A stretch of DNA of 64,000 bases. It comes from Distichodus sexfasciatus (Eukaryota > Chordata > Actinopteri > Characiformes > Distichodontidae). Below are positions 19,498 to 31,188 of this stretch, piece after piece. Each line of letters starts with the position of its first letter. The first letter of the stretch is position 1. Below the pieces are notes generated by a model, which was not told the origin of the DNA, did no database searches, and worked only from the letters and a program-made list of their open reading frames with translations. The translations under genes were made by a program, and so were the position numbers. The stretch lies in NCBI GenBank assembly GCA_032718565.1, contig JAVGVS010000158.1:691374-755373 (forward strand). Direction: 5' to 3'.

Positions 19498-20766
19498 ACA
19501 TTTAAGTACATTTCACAGTAGCGTATCAATCGCAAAGCTAATTTTTAAGCTTTTTCAGGAGCTACTTTTTACAAATAGCAAACTTGCATGGCAAAGAGAT
19601 ACATCATTACAAAATACGTGCTATTACTGTTCTCTTTTTACAACAACTATTTTCAGCCACCATGTGTTTGTGCTTAGTGTAGAATTGGTAGAAGTGGCAT
19701 GTGATTGGCTACCGTGCCCTCATTGCATCACAGTGCGCTCTTAGATGCTGCCAGATGGAGATGGAGGATGGAGTCTACCTTGGCCAAGATGGAAGAAACA
19801 ATCCGAACTGAAAGAGTCAGAACTTAAATAATTGAGTGTAACTTACACAAGCTGAACATCACAACACTTTCTAACTCCAAAACACCATCATAACCTGACT
19901 GGGATTTGGTAAAAATATAGATTTTCATCATGTTTCTAACATCATGTTTCACATTTTAAAATTAATGATCTTTAAGAGTATGCTACAACACAGACATTCA
20001 GTATTACTGGATGAAGCAGCTTGGATGTAGGCAGCTGCTGTTTCTCTGTAGCTTGTTGTGTAGTAACTACTATATTAAAGCAGCAGCTTTTAATCAGAAG
20101 TATCTTATAGCTTGAACATGTTAAAAGCAGCTCCTCCAACGCTGTTCTTTAAATGAGTTTTACGAGTAAAAAGTGGACTGTGCTTTACATCTTGGCCCCT
20201 TCACATTTAAAAACCATAATAAAGGACCTAATCCAATCCTGCTTGAGTTTAGCTGAGCGGTGGTGGACGTGTTGCTGAATTTATTGGGGAGTTTTTCCTG
20301 CAGGTTTTGGCTGAAGTGTCCGGCTGGCAGTGCGCTATGCTCTCGGGGGGCTTCACTGCGTCTGTGTGGTCCGAAGATGAAACGGGTCCCGAAGCTCAAC
20401 TTGAAGCGTTGCTCTGATGGTCTGACTTCGCCGTATTTCATCATCCTCGCTGTGAAAAAGGGGGTTTTCTGACTTCTCCCTACACAGCCAAGGACGTCAT
20501 ACGAAGCCTTGCGCAAATAAACTGTTTTCCTGTAACACCACGATCAGATTTCCCTCGCGTCTGACCTCGAAGGGTTGCCAATGTCGTTAACCTCGTCTGT
20601 CAGTGATGTGTCGAGGTTCAGGCAAATTTCCTGTCCCTTTTGACAGGTTGTAGCTTCCCTCATTGCCTTCCTGCCTCATGACGTGAGAGAGAGAGACTTT
20701 CTCTTACACATCCGTAGCATTTTCCCGTCATGTTCTAACTCCAAGTTTCATCACGATATGATGTTA
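19498..20766. other. non-coding, apparently unique
   Basis: A reverse-strand frame at 20160-20516 (118 codons) and a + frame at 20260-20472 overlap with no recognisable domain. The last part (20640-20766) is AT-rich and leads directly into the satellite. Confidence 0.45.
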
Positions 20767-23700
20767 TATCTATTTAATCTACACTATGTTAATTGCTTAC
20801 GTACACTATATTAGTTGCTAAAGTACACTATATTAGTTGCTAACAAACACTATATTAGTTGCTAATGTACATTATATTAGTTGTTAACGTACACTATGTT
20901 GGTTGCTAATGTACATTATGGTAGTTGCTAATGCACACTATATTAGTTGCTAACGTACACTATGTTAATTGCTAATGTACACTATGTTAGTTGCTAACGT
21001 ACACTATGTTAGTTGCTAATGTACACTATGTTAGTTGCTAACATACACTATGTTAGTTGCTAATGCACACTATCTTATATTAGTTGCTAACGTATTAATT
21101 ATGTTAATTACACGCACACTATGTTATTGCCACGTACACTATATTAGCTAACGCACACTATGTTAATTGCCAACGACACTATGTTGGTTGCTAATGCATC
21201 ATGTTAGCTGCTAACGTGACACTATGTTAGTTGCTAATGTACACTATGTTAGGTTGCTAACGTGACACCTGGTGTTAGTTGCTAATGTACAATTGCGTTA
21301 GTTGCTAACGCTTATTATGTTAGTTGCTAATGTACACTATATTAGTTGGGTTAACGTATTAATTATATATTAGTTGCTAACGCACACTATGTTACTGCTA
21401 ATGTACACTATGTTACTGCTAATGCACATTATAAGAAGCTAATGCACATTTATGTTAATTGCCACGTACTATATCGCTAACGTAATTATGTTAGTTGCTA
21501 ATGCACACTATGTTAGTTGCTAACATACACTATGTTAGTTGCTAATGCACACTATATTAGTTAAGCAACGCATTAACTATGTTAATTGCTAATGCACATT
21601 ATGTTAGTTGCTAATGTACACTATATGCTGCTAACGACACTATGTTAATTGCTAACGACACTATGTTGGTTGCCACGTACCGGTGTTAGAAGGTTAACGA
21701 CACTATGCGTTAGTTGCTAATGTACACTATGTTAGTTAAGTAACGTACACTATGTTAGTTGCCAATGCACACTATGTTAGTTAAGCACGCTTATTGGTTA
21801 TGTTAGAAGGTTAATGTACACTATATTAGTTGCTAACGACACTATATTAGAAGCTACAACGACACTATATGTTACTGCTATAATGCAATAATTATGTTAC
21901 CAAGTAATGTACACTATATTAGTTGCTAATGTACATTATGTTAGTTGCCAACGCATAATTAGTGTTAGTTTTTGCTAATGTACACTATGTTGTTAAGCAC
22001 GTTTATTACAAGAAGGCTAATGCACACTATGTTAGTTGCCACGTACATTATGTTAGCTACAATCGCATACCTGCGTTAGTTGCTAACGTACACTATGTTA
22101 GTTGCCAATGCTCTATTATGTTAGTTGCTAATGCACACTATGCGTTAGTTGCTAATGTACACTATGTTAGTTGCTACTATACCATTAGTTGCTAATGTAC
22201 ATTATGTTAGTTGCTAACGCATCGTTATGTTAGTTACAATGTACACTGTTAGTTGCTAATGGCCAGTATGTTAGCTACAACGCTATTGGCGTTAGTTGCC
22301 ACGTACACTATGGTTGTTGCTAACGCATAATTATATTAGTTGCTAACGACACTATGTTAGTTGCTAATATATATCATATTAGTTGCTAATGTACATTATG
22401 TTAGTTGCTAACGTGACAATTCATGTTAGTTGCTAATGTACACTATGTTAGTTGCTACTGGCGTAATATGTTATTAAGTTAATGTATTAATTATGTTAGT
22501 TGCTAATGTACATTATGTTAGTTTTGCTAATGTACACCATGTTAGTTGCTAACGGCCACTGCGTTAGGCTGTTAATGCACACCTTATATTAGTTGCTAAC
22601 GTACACTATATTAGTTGTTAATGTACATTATGTTAGTTGCTAACGTACACTATGTTAGTTGCTAACATACAGTATGTTAGCTACAATTATTATGTTAAGC
22701 TGCTAACGTATTAATTATATTAGTTGCTAATGTACACTAGTATTAGTTGCTAATGTACATTATGTTAGTTGCTAACGCACTATGTTAGTTGCTAACGTGA
22801 CACTATATTAGTTGGGTTAACGCATAATTGGCGTTGAATGCGAACGACACCTGGCATTAGTTGCCACGTACACTATATTAGGCTTGCCAATGTACATTGT
22901 TAGCCACAACGACACCATATTAGCGTTAACGTACATTATGTTAGTTGCCAATCGCATACTGGTGTTAGCTGCTAATGCACACCATTAGTTGCTAACGCAT
23001 ACACTTATGTTAGTTGCTAACGCATACCATACAGCGCAATGCACACTATATTAGTTTTAATGTACATTATGTTAGTTGCCAACGCATACCATGTTAGCTG
23101 CTAATGCATACACCTGGTGTTAGTTGCTAATGCCAATTGGCGTTAGTTACAATCGCTTATGTTGAAGGTTAATGCAATACCTGCGTTAGCTGCTAATGTA
23201 CACCATATTAGTTGCTAACGACACTATGTTAATTACACGCACACTATGCGAAGCTACATGTACACTATATTAGCTACAACGACAACTAAGTGTTAATTGC
23301 CAACGACACTATGTTTATTGCTAATGCACACTATGTTAGCTGCCAACGGCACCAGGCGTTAGTTGCTGCCGTACACTATGTTAGTTGCCAACGCATAATT
23401 ATGTTAGTTGCTAATGTACACTATGCGTTAGCTACAACGTTTATTATGTTAGTTGCTACTGTACACTATATTAGTTGCTAATGTACACTATATTAGTTGC
23501 TAACGCACACTGTTATTTGCTAACGTACACTATGTTACTGCTAATGCACACTATGTTAGCGTTAATGTACCATATTAGTTGCTAATGCATGATTATGTTA
23601 GTTGCTAACGACAATTGTGTTAGTTGCTAATGTACACTATGTTAGTTAATGTACACTATGTTAGTTGCTAATGTACACTATGTTAGTTGTTAATGTACAT

Positions 23701-26700
23701 TACGTTAGTTGCTAATGTACACTATGTTAGTTGCTAATGCACAGTATGTTAGTTGCTAACGCTTATTATGTTAGTTGCCAACGACACTGCGTTAGCTTGC
23801 TAATGCACACTATATTAGTTGCTAACGCATAATTATATTAGCGTTAACGACTATATTAGTTGCTAATGTACACCAGGTTAGTTGCTAATGCACATTATGT
23901 TAGTTGCCAACGATACCTGCGTTAGGGGTTGCTACGCATACTATGTTAGCGTTAATGTACACCGTTGGCTGCTAACGCTTATTATGTTAGTTGCTACGCA
24001 CACCTGTTAGTTGCTAATGTGGCACTATATTAGCTGTTAACGACATTATGCTAGTTGCTAACGACACTATGCTAGTTGCCAACATACACTATGCGTTAAA
24101 GCTGCTAATGTACACTATGTTAGCTACAACTAAACCATATAGTTGTTAATGCACACTATGTTAGTTACAATGCACACTATATTAGTTGCTACTGTACAAT
24201 TATATTGTTAGTTAACGCGACACTATGTTAGCTGCTAATGCACACTATGTTAGTTGCCAACATACAGCCTGGCGTTAGTTGTTAATGCACACTATGTTAG
24301 TTGCTAATGTACACTATATTAGTTGCCACGTAATACTATGTTAGTTGCTAATGTACATTATGTTAGTTGCTAACGCGACAGTATGTTAGTTGCTAACGCT
24401 ATTATGTTAGTTGCTAACGTGACACTCATATTAGTTGCTAATGTACACTATATTAGTTGCTAATGTACATTATGTTAGTTGCTAACGTAGACACTATGTT
24501 AGTTGCTAACGTACACTATATTAGTCGCTAACGTATACTATGTTAGTCGCTAACGTACACTATGTTAGCTGCTAATGTACATTATATTAGTTGCTAATGT
24601 ACATTATGTTAGTTGCTAACGTATAACTATCTTAGTTGCTAATGCACATTATGTTAGTTGCTAACGTGTGACACTATGTTAGTTGCTAATGTATGCTCAT
24701 GTTAGTTGCTAATGTACACCGTTAGCTGCTAACGCTTTTATTATGTTAGTTAATGCACACTGTTAGGTTGCTAATGTACACTTATATTAGTTGCTAACGT
24801 ATAATTATATTAGCTTGCTAATGTATATTATGTTAGTTGCTAACGACACTATGTTAGTTGCTAACATACACTATGTTAGTTGCTAACGTCTATGTTAGCG
24901 AGCAACATACACTATGTTAGTTGTTAATGCACACTATGTTAGTTGCTAATGTACACTATATTAGTTGCTAATGCACACTATGTTAGTTGCTAAATGACAC
25001 TATGTTAGTTGCTAATGTTCAATTATGTTAGTTGCTAACATACACTTATGTTGTTGTTAATGCACACTATGTTAAAGTTGCTAATGCACACTATATTAGT
25101 TGCTAATGTACACTATGTTAGTTACACGTACATTATGTTAGCTGTTAACGACACTCATGCCATACAACGTACACTATGTGTTAGTTGCTAATGTACAGTA
25201 TGTTAGTTGCTAACGTTTATTATGTTAGTTGCTAACGTACACTATGTTAGTTGCTACCGTATTAATATATTTTGAAGGTTAACGTGACACTATATTAGAA
25301 GGTTAACGCACTATGTTAGTTGCTAACGTACACTATATTAGTTGCTAATGTACACTATGTTAGTTGCTAATGCACATTATGTTAGTTGCTACCGTACAGT
25401 ATGTTAGTTGCTAACGCTTATTATGTTAGTTGGTTAACGCAGACACTATGTTAGCTGTTGCCAATGTACACTATGTTAGTTGCTAATGTACACCGTTGGC
25501 TGCTAACGCTTATTATGTTAGTTGCTAACGCACACTGTTATTACAAGTTAATGTACACTATATTAGCTACACCCACACCATATTAGTTGTTAATGTACAT
25601 CATGTTAGTTGCTAACGTACACTATGTTAGTTGCTAACATACACCATGTTAGTTGCTAACGTACAATTATGTTAGGCTGCTAACATACACTATGTTAGTT
25701 GTTAATGCACACTCATGTTAGCTGCTAATGCACACTATATTAGTTACAATGTACACTATGTTAGTTGCTAATGTGTAATACACTATGTTAAGGTTACACG
25801 TACACTATATTAGTTGCTAATGTACACTATAGTTAGGCTAATGTGCGCTTGCAAGGCTGCTAATGTACACACTATGCTAGTTGCTAACGACACTATGTTA
25901 GCTACAACATACACTATGTTAGTGCTGTACATGCACACTATGTTAGTTGCTAACATACACTATGTTAGTTGTTAATGCAACACTATGGTAGTTGCTAATG
26001 CAATAACTATGTTAGCAATGCACTATGTTAGTTGCTACGTACACTATGTTAGTTGCCAACGTACACTATGCTAGCTGCTAACGTACACTATGTTAGTTGC
26101 TAATGTAACTATGTTAGTTGCTAACCTATGCTATGTTAGTTAAATGACACTATATGTTAGTTGCTAATGTACACTATATTAGTTGCTAACGAATAATTAT
26201 ATTAGTTGCTAACGGCACTATGTTGTTGCTAACGCATACTCATATTAGTTGCTAATGCACACTATATTAGTCGCTAACATACACTATGTTAGTTGCTAAT
26301 GTACATGATGTTAGTTGCTAACGCTTATTATGTTAGCGTTAACGCACACCTGCGTTAGTTGCCACGTACACTATGTTAGTTGCCACGCCACCGTTAGCTG
26401 CTAACGCTTTTATTATGTTATTGCTAATGCACACACTGTTAGTTGCTAATGTACACTATATTAGCGCTAACGTGTATAATTATATTAGTTGTTAATGCAT
26501 ATTATGTTAGTTACAACGCACACTATGCTAGCTGCCAACATACACCTGCGTTAGTTGCTAATGTACACTATGGTGTTAGCTAAATATACACCATGTTAGT
26601 TGTTAATGCACACCTGGCGTTAGTTGCTAATGCACACTTATATTATCGCTAACGACTTAGTTGCTAATGTACACTATATTATTTGCTAACGTACACTATG

Positions 26701-27200
26701 TTAGTTGCTAATGTACACTATGTTAGTTGCTAATGTACACTATATTAGTTGCTAATGTACACTATGTTAGTTGCTAATGTACATTATGTTAGTTGCTAAT
26801 GTACACTATGCTAGTTGCTAACGTACACTATGTTAGTTGCTAACATACACTATGTTAGTTGCTAATGTACACTATGTTAGTTGCTAACGTGCACTATGTT
26901 AGTTGCTAATGTACACTATGCTAGTTGCTAACATACACTATGTTAGTTGCTAATGTACACTATGTTATTTGCTAATGTACACTATGTTAGTTGCTAACGT
27001 GCACTATGCTAGTTGCTAACGTACACTATGTTAGTTGCTAATGTACACTATGTTAGTTGCTAATGTACACTATGTTAGTTGCTAATGTACACTATGTTAG
27101 TTGCTAACGTGCACTATGCTAGTTGCTAACATACACTATGTTAGTTGCTAATGTACACTATGTTAGTTGCTAACATACACTATGTAAGTTGCTAATGTAC
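20767..27200. repeat. 6.4-kb satellite array of 22-bp units
   Basis: The unit is GTTAGTTGCTAA followed by TGTACACTAT. Inside it, TTAG-TTG-CTAA is a small dyad and TGTACA is a palindrome. The position after CTAA is either TG or CG in different units. Register is regular at 20767-21070 and 26660-27200. Between them the units carry many odd substitutions and short indels (for example ACCTGCGTTAG in place of ACTATGTTAG). It ends at TACTTTTGGGAAACACAG and runs into a SINE-B tail. A related array lies at 49415-51105. Confidence 0.95.
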
Positions 27201-27243
27201 TTTTGGGAAACACAGTTCTGGATAAGAGCATCTGCTAAATTAT
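27201..27243 (+). mobile_element. SINE-B tail fragment at the satellite edge
   Basis: CTGGATAAGAGCATCTGCTA followed by AATTATGTAAA is the V-SINE-like 3' end. No head or body is present. Confidence 0.75.
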
Positions 27244-27470
27244 GTAAAAGAAAGTGACATTTTTAACTCCCACATGCAACTAGACATCTAATTTAAAAAC
27301 AATCTTCTCTTTTATTAAAAATAGACTTCCTGGTAAATATAAAGGGACATTACATTACCTATGGTGTTTTATCTATGTTTTCTTTTTGGATTGATGCTAT
27401 GGAATTGTTGATCATTAAATTGATGTAGCTTGATGTATCGTTACGTCACCACCCCCTGGTTTACGATCAC
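27244..27470. mobile_element. hAT-like MITE remnant
   Basis: TTGATGTAGCTTGATGTATC, CGTTACGTCACCACCCCC and the inner GGATTGATGCTATGG match the right half of the 18064-18650 element. Confidence 0.6.
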
Positions 27471-27715
27471 TTTCAAAGCCCAGTTTTTAACACATGAAGG
27501 ATGTGGTCAGCTGAGCTGGAGAGTACTGGATTATGGACTGCACTGTTCTGACACCCCCCAACCTCATCACACAGCACAGTGAACTGGTGCTGGCAGCAGA
27601 GGAACCACCACCACAGAGCCAGACTTGCACAGGTTAGCATGAAGAGAATGAGATTTACAACATTTCCTTCCTCTCTTACAGAGCTGGAAAAGTCTGGTCA
27701 GGTTTTACTCTTCCG

Positions 27716-27820
27716 GTGCAGTCAGTCAGCAGTGTAACCGTTAAAGTCGTCAGTTTGAATCCCGGACCGGTCAAAGTACCACTGAGGTACTCATGAGTAA
27801 GGTAGCGCTCCCAAGCATCT
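27716..27820 (+). mobile_element. SINE-A copy, 3' truncated
   Basis: The head is GTGCAGTCAGTCAGCAGTG, with AGTTTGAATCCCGGACCGG at the B box. The body stops after CTCCCAAGCATCT. Confidence 0.8.
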
Positions 27821-28574
27821 CTGTGATGTTATAATAACGTAAAGGAGACACACAGATGTAGTGTCAGACTGGACACTATATGGAGTCGTGTGACAACACG
27901 CACTAGTATGTTTATTCTGAAATAACCAACATGGACAAGATTACATCAATTAGAGGTTCTGAATGTCAGTTCCGATTAATCCATAGGTCACACGTGCAAG
28001 GCGCCATGCGTTAGTGATGACGGCCGCATCGTGATGGAGTGGAGAGGGGCTTGTTTCCCGGTTGTCGCGGAAACCGAGACCCAAACAGGGAGGTGAGATT
28101 TGATACACACTTAATTCTCTCCAGCTTCTCTCTCTCTCTCTCTGCTGCACTTCAGGGGCCCGGTCCCCTGGGAGAGAGAGAGAGAGAGCGAGGGGCCGGG
28201 TGTGTCGGAGAGAGGCTTCCAGGGTATTTTCCAGCCATATATACACACACACACACACAAAGAGCTGGCCACGAAACACAGAAAAGCAGACTGCACATGA
28301 ATTTAGAGCTCGTTATGAGCCAGAATGTTTCCCAAACCGCAGAAAAAATACTCCTGCAGTGAGACAAAGAGTAACGGGGAGAGGATTCCCGCCTGGCGGA
28401 CGTCACTGATGGCGTAACCCTGGCTGATTTTTATGTGTGTGTGAGTGTGTATGTGTTTGTGTGTGTGTTCTGGTCTGTGTTTATGTGTCTCTATGTGTGG
28501 GTGTGCACTAAAAATGTCAGTATGAGATGAGGTTAACCTGGAGCTGAGCCCAAACCTCACATATTCTCACATAC
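27821..28574. other. non-coding stretch with CT/GA hairpin and CA/TG runs
   Basis: Contents are (CT)n at 28121-28143, (GA)n at 28170-28188, (AC)n at 28242-28258 and TG-rich sequence at 28433-28505. Overlapping frames on both strands (27950-28560) come from these repeats. No exon is defensible. Confidence 0.6.
28110..28190. repeat. CT/GA inverted repeat
   Basis: (CT)n and (GA)n arms of about 20 bp flank about 25 bp that itself contains AGGGGCCCGGTCCCCT, an inner inverted repeat. The whole stretch could extrude as a cruciform. Confidence 0.7.
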
Positions 28575-28845
28575 ACACACTCTTGTATTACTGTCTTTGT
28601 CAGCCATGATCATTATTCATCATAGTGAACACAGCACGGCACACAGTCCAAATGTGACCTCCGCGTTTGACCCATCTATGAAGAAGCAGTGGGCTGCTTT
28701 TGGCAGCACCCGAGAATCAGTGGGGGGTGACGGTACTTGCCCATGAGTACCTCATAGATACCTTTACCGGTTCGGCGCCAACTCCCTTACGGTTGTGATA
28801 CCAACAGCCCTACTGACTCTCATAATGACTAGATGTGACTAACAC
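28575..28845 (+). repeat. CA-bounded element copy 3, split by a SINE
   Basis: ACACACTCTTGTATTACTGT on the left and CTCATAATGACTAGATGTG on the right are adjacent in the other copies. Here they are separated by the SINE-A at 28607-28811. The 3' part of the element is missing. Confidence 0.65.
28607..28811 (-). mobile_element. SINE-A copy nested in the CA-bounded element
   Basis: The tail (GATCATTATTCATCATAGTG), body (TTTGACCCATCTATGAAGAA) and head (GTGATACCAACAGCCCT) are all present. Confidence 0.82.
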
Positions 28846-28908
28846 CACATCCAGGACCCGGACATGTGAACGTGAGGATGGATACTGGACGGTAACCAGG
28901 CCAATCCA

Positions 28909-29077
28909 AGGGGCAGTTAAAGGTACCATTGAGGTACTCATGAGAAAGGTACCATCTCCAAGCATTGCTCCACACTGCCCATGCCAGGTGCCCACTTTTC
29001 CCTCATAGATGGTGTAGAGGTCACATATCCTTGTGGTGCACCGGTGCTGTGGTGTGTTCACAATGACAAATAATCAC
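28909..29077 (+). mobile_element. SINE-A copy, head mostly lost
   Basis: GGGGCAGTTAAAGGTACCAT shows the very start of the head fused to the body by an internal deletion. The tail is complete (ACAATGACAAATAATCAC). Confidence 0.82.
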
Positions 29078-29193
29078 AACAACCTGGTAACCATGCCAAC
29101 CTTGCCTTGTGTCCACCTCCACTTTATCTCCTCCGCCTGTTTAGATGCCACCGTTAATTTAGGCCTAGTAGGGCATTAATCCCCATAATGCAC

Positions 29194-29428
29194 CAGTGGG
29201 CAGTCATTAGTGTAATGGTTTGGGAATTGACCCTGTGATCGGAGGATCGCTGGTTCAAGTCCCCAATCGGGATATAAAGGTACCACTGAGGTACTCATGA
29301 GCAAGATACCGCTCCCAAAAAAGGCTGCCCACTGCTTCTTCACGGTGGGTCAAATGCAGAGCTCACATTTGATTGTGGTCACATTGTGTGCTGTGCTGTG
29401 TTCACAATGACAAATAATAACTCACTTA
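29194..29428 (+). mobile_element. SINE-A copy, nearly complete
   Basis: The head is GGGCAGTCATTAGTGTAATG and the B box is GGTTCAAGTCC. The body and tail are present, with a 3' ACTCACTTAAA. Confidence 0.87.
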
Positions 29429-30052
29429 AAATCAAGAGTTCACAGCCGACCCCCAAATCAGTGCCATGTGTTCTAAATGCTGCAGGCGCCTCGGTTACGT
29501 CTCTCTCTCTGTCAATTTAAGATTTTTTATTTGTCACATACATAGTTTTATGAGTGCAGTGTGGCCTGCTTAAGCCACGATACGATGAGGCGATACAAGC
29601 GATCGCAAACGTGCAAAACAGTAACAAATATGTTTAATTAAAGGGAAATTTTAACTTTAATTTTTGCATTATTAATAACAAGCATAAACATTATTAACAA
29701 AGAAATATAATACATAAATATATCCCAAAACAAAAAGGGGGCTCTGTTCCTTCATAAGTGATTTTATGGTGAACAAAAATGTTATTACCAAATTCAGCAA
29801 CAATGATCTGTTCTGGAATTACAGGTTACACCTTAATTTCTAAACAACTTTTTGAGTATTACCAGGTATTGTGGCTACGTGTTTAAGTTGTGGTGGGTAA
29901 AATATAATGAACAAAGCTCCCTTTTTGACTTACTGAGTCGTATTGTTCGGGGAGTCGAACATAACTGCTGTAATTACATCCCTCTTTAATGAACCATTAG
30001 TTGTTATCCGTTAGTCAGACACACCTGTGTCACAACTGTTTGTTTTTTAACC
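29429..30052. other. non-coding, AT-rich
   Basis: TTTTTTATTTGTCACATACA at about 29523 resembles the start of a LINE-type 3' region, but too little is left to assign. No exon was seen. Confidence 0.45.
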
Positions 30053-30425
30053 AGTTCCTCCAGGATTTCAGGGCTTTTTTTGAGATTGTTGCAGCCTAAA
30101 ATGCCTGATTTTGCAGTAGCTTTTCTCAAAAATTGCGATGAAAGTTGCAGTGTTTTTAGGCGTTTTGTTGCAATGAAGTTGTGGGAAAAATGTGATTTTG
30201 TCCCCCTTTATAATGATTATTTAATTAATTAAAATTGTATTCTTTTTATTAACAATTAATCATGTTGTTAATTTTGACGGTAAATGTGAGGTGTTTTTAT
30301 CATGTTTCCTGTCTTCTAAAGGTAACAAAGAAGTGAGTTTGTTGACGTATGGCTCAACATTTTGTGGGAAACGACGATGATTGGTCAAAAATTGCAGAAA
30401 AGTTGTGGTAATTGGTCACTTTTTA
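30053..30425. mobile_element. CCCTCCAGGATTT-type DNA element, copy 1
   Basis: CCTCCAGGATTTCAGGGC starts a segment with GATTGTTGCAGCCTAAAATG, GTTTTTAGGCGTTTTGTTGC and GACGTATGGCTCAACATTTT. All of these recur at 56934-57278 and, inverted, at 40821-41311. Termini near CAGACCCTCCAGGA suggest a non-autonomous hAT. Confidence 0.65.
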
Positions 30426-30527
30426 AAAATTATTTCATTTTATTTATTTTTCTAAACATTTCCAGATGGTTTGGGCATCTTTATGAATTTAATGCAAATT
30501 TCAAAATGTAATAGCTATTACATGCAC

Positions 30528-30671
30528 GCACAATGGACCGCTGCCTGCAGAGTACTACAGAGTACTACTGCACTGTGTAAACTGGAGCCTCGTCTTCTCG
30601 TCTCTCTGTATATCTGTACGATATATAGAAGAGATGACAATAAAGTTTACTTTGACTTTGACTTTGACTTA
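30528..30671 (+). mobile_element. LINE-type 3' tail
   Basis: ATATAGAAGAGATGACAATA leads to AAGTTTACTTTGACTTTGAC, with three TTTGAC units. It is longer on the 5' side than the 13685 copy. Confidence 0.7.
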
Positions 30672-30791
30672 GTCTGAGTGGTGGTCCCTTGGCAGAAGCA
30701 GTTGAAAACCCCTGGATTATATCATAATGACACTGTGTGGTGATGTTCTGGCTGAAACACAAGAATTCTAGTTAAAAAGAACGTCCCAGTA

Positions 30792-30961
30792 GTAACTATG
30801 GCGGCCCGATCTGCAATCCATACCTGATCACCGTGGAGTGTGAAGTAATGTAGAATAATTGATGGCATGCATTGTGATGCATCACGATATCGCTTCGAAT
30901 CAATGTGTTGACCTGATAATCATAATCGAATCGTGAGACCAGTGAAGGTTCACACCTCTAG
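30792..30961. mobile_element. hAT-like element end
   Basis: GATATCGCTTCGAATCAATG is followed by AATCGTGAGACCAGTGAAGG and TTCACACCTCTAG. The ending GACCAGTGAAGG..CACACC recurs at 44333-44362. Only one end is found. Confidence 0.4.
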
Positions 30962-31188
30962 CTGATAGTGTAACGGTTAGGGAGTTGGCATAATCAGAAG
31001 GTTGTCAGTTCAAGTCCCAGACCGGTAAAGGTACCACTAAGGTACTCATGGACTGCTCCCCGGGTGCTGCATGTCAGCTGCCCACTGCTCCTGCACGGAT
31101 GGGTCAAATGCAAGATCACGTGTGGTTGTGGTGCACTGTGTGCTGTGCTATGTTCAATGACAAATAATCACTCACTTAAATTCACTTA
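30962..31188 (+). mobile_element. SINE-A copy
   Basis: The head is TGATAGTGTAACGGTTAGGG and the B box is AGTTCAAGTCC. The body has a short deletion, and the tail ends ACTCACTTAAATTCACTTAA, showing the short repeated CACTT motif. Confidence 0.86.

Noticed and set aside
21962..23481. Frames reading HYVSCQ-like repeats
   Set aside because: They are translations of the 22-bp satellite that happen to stay open.
20767..27200. Regular short repeats as a CRISPR array
   Set aside because: There are no unique spacers. The units are contiguous and the sequence is eukaryotic.
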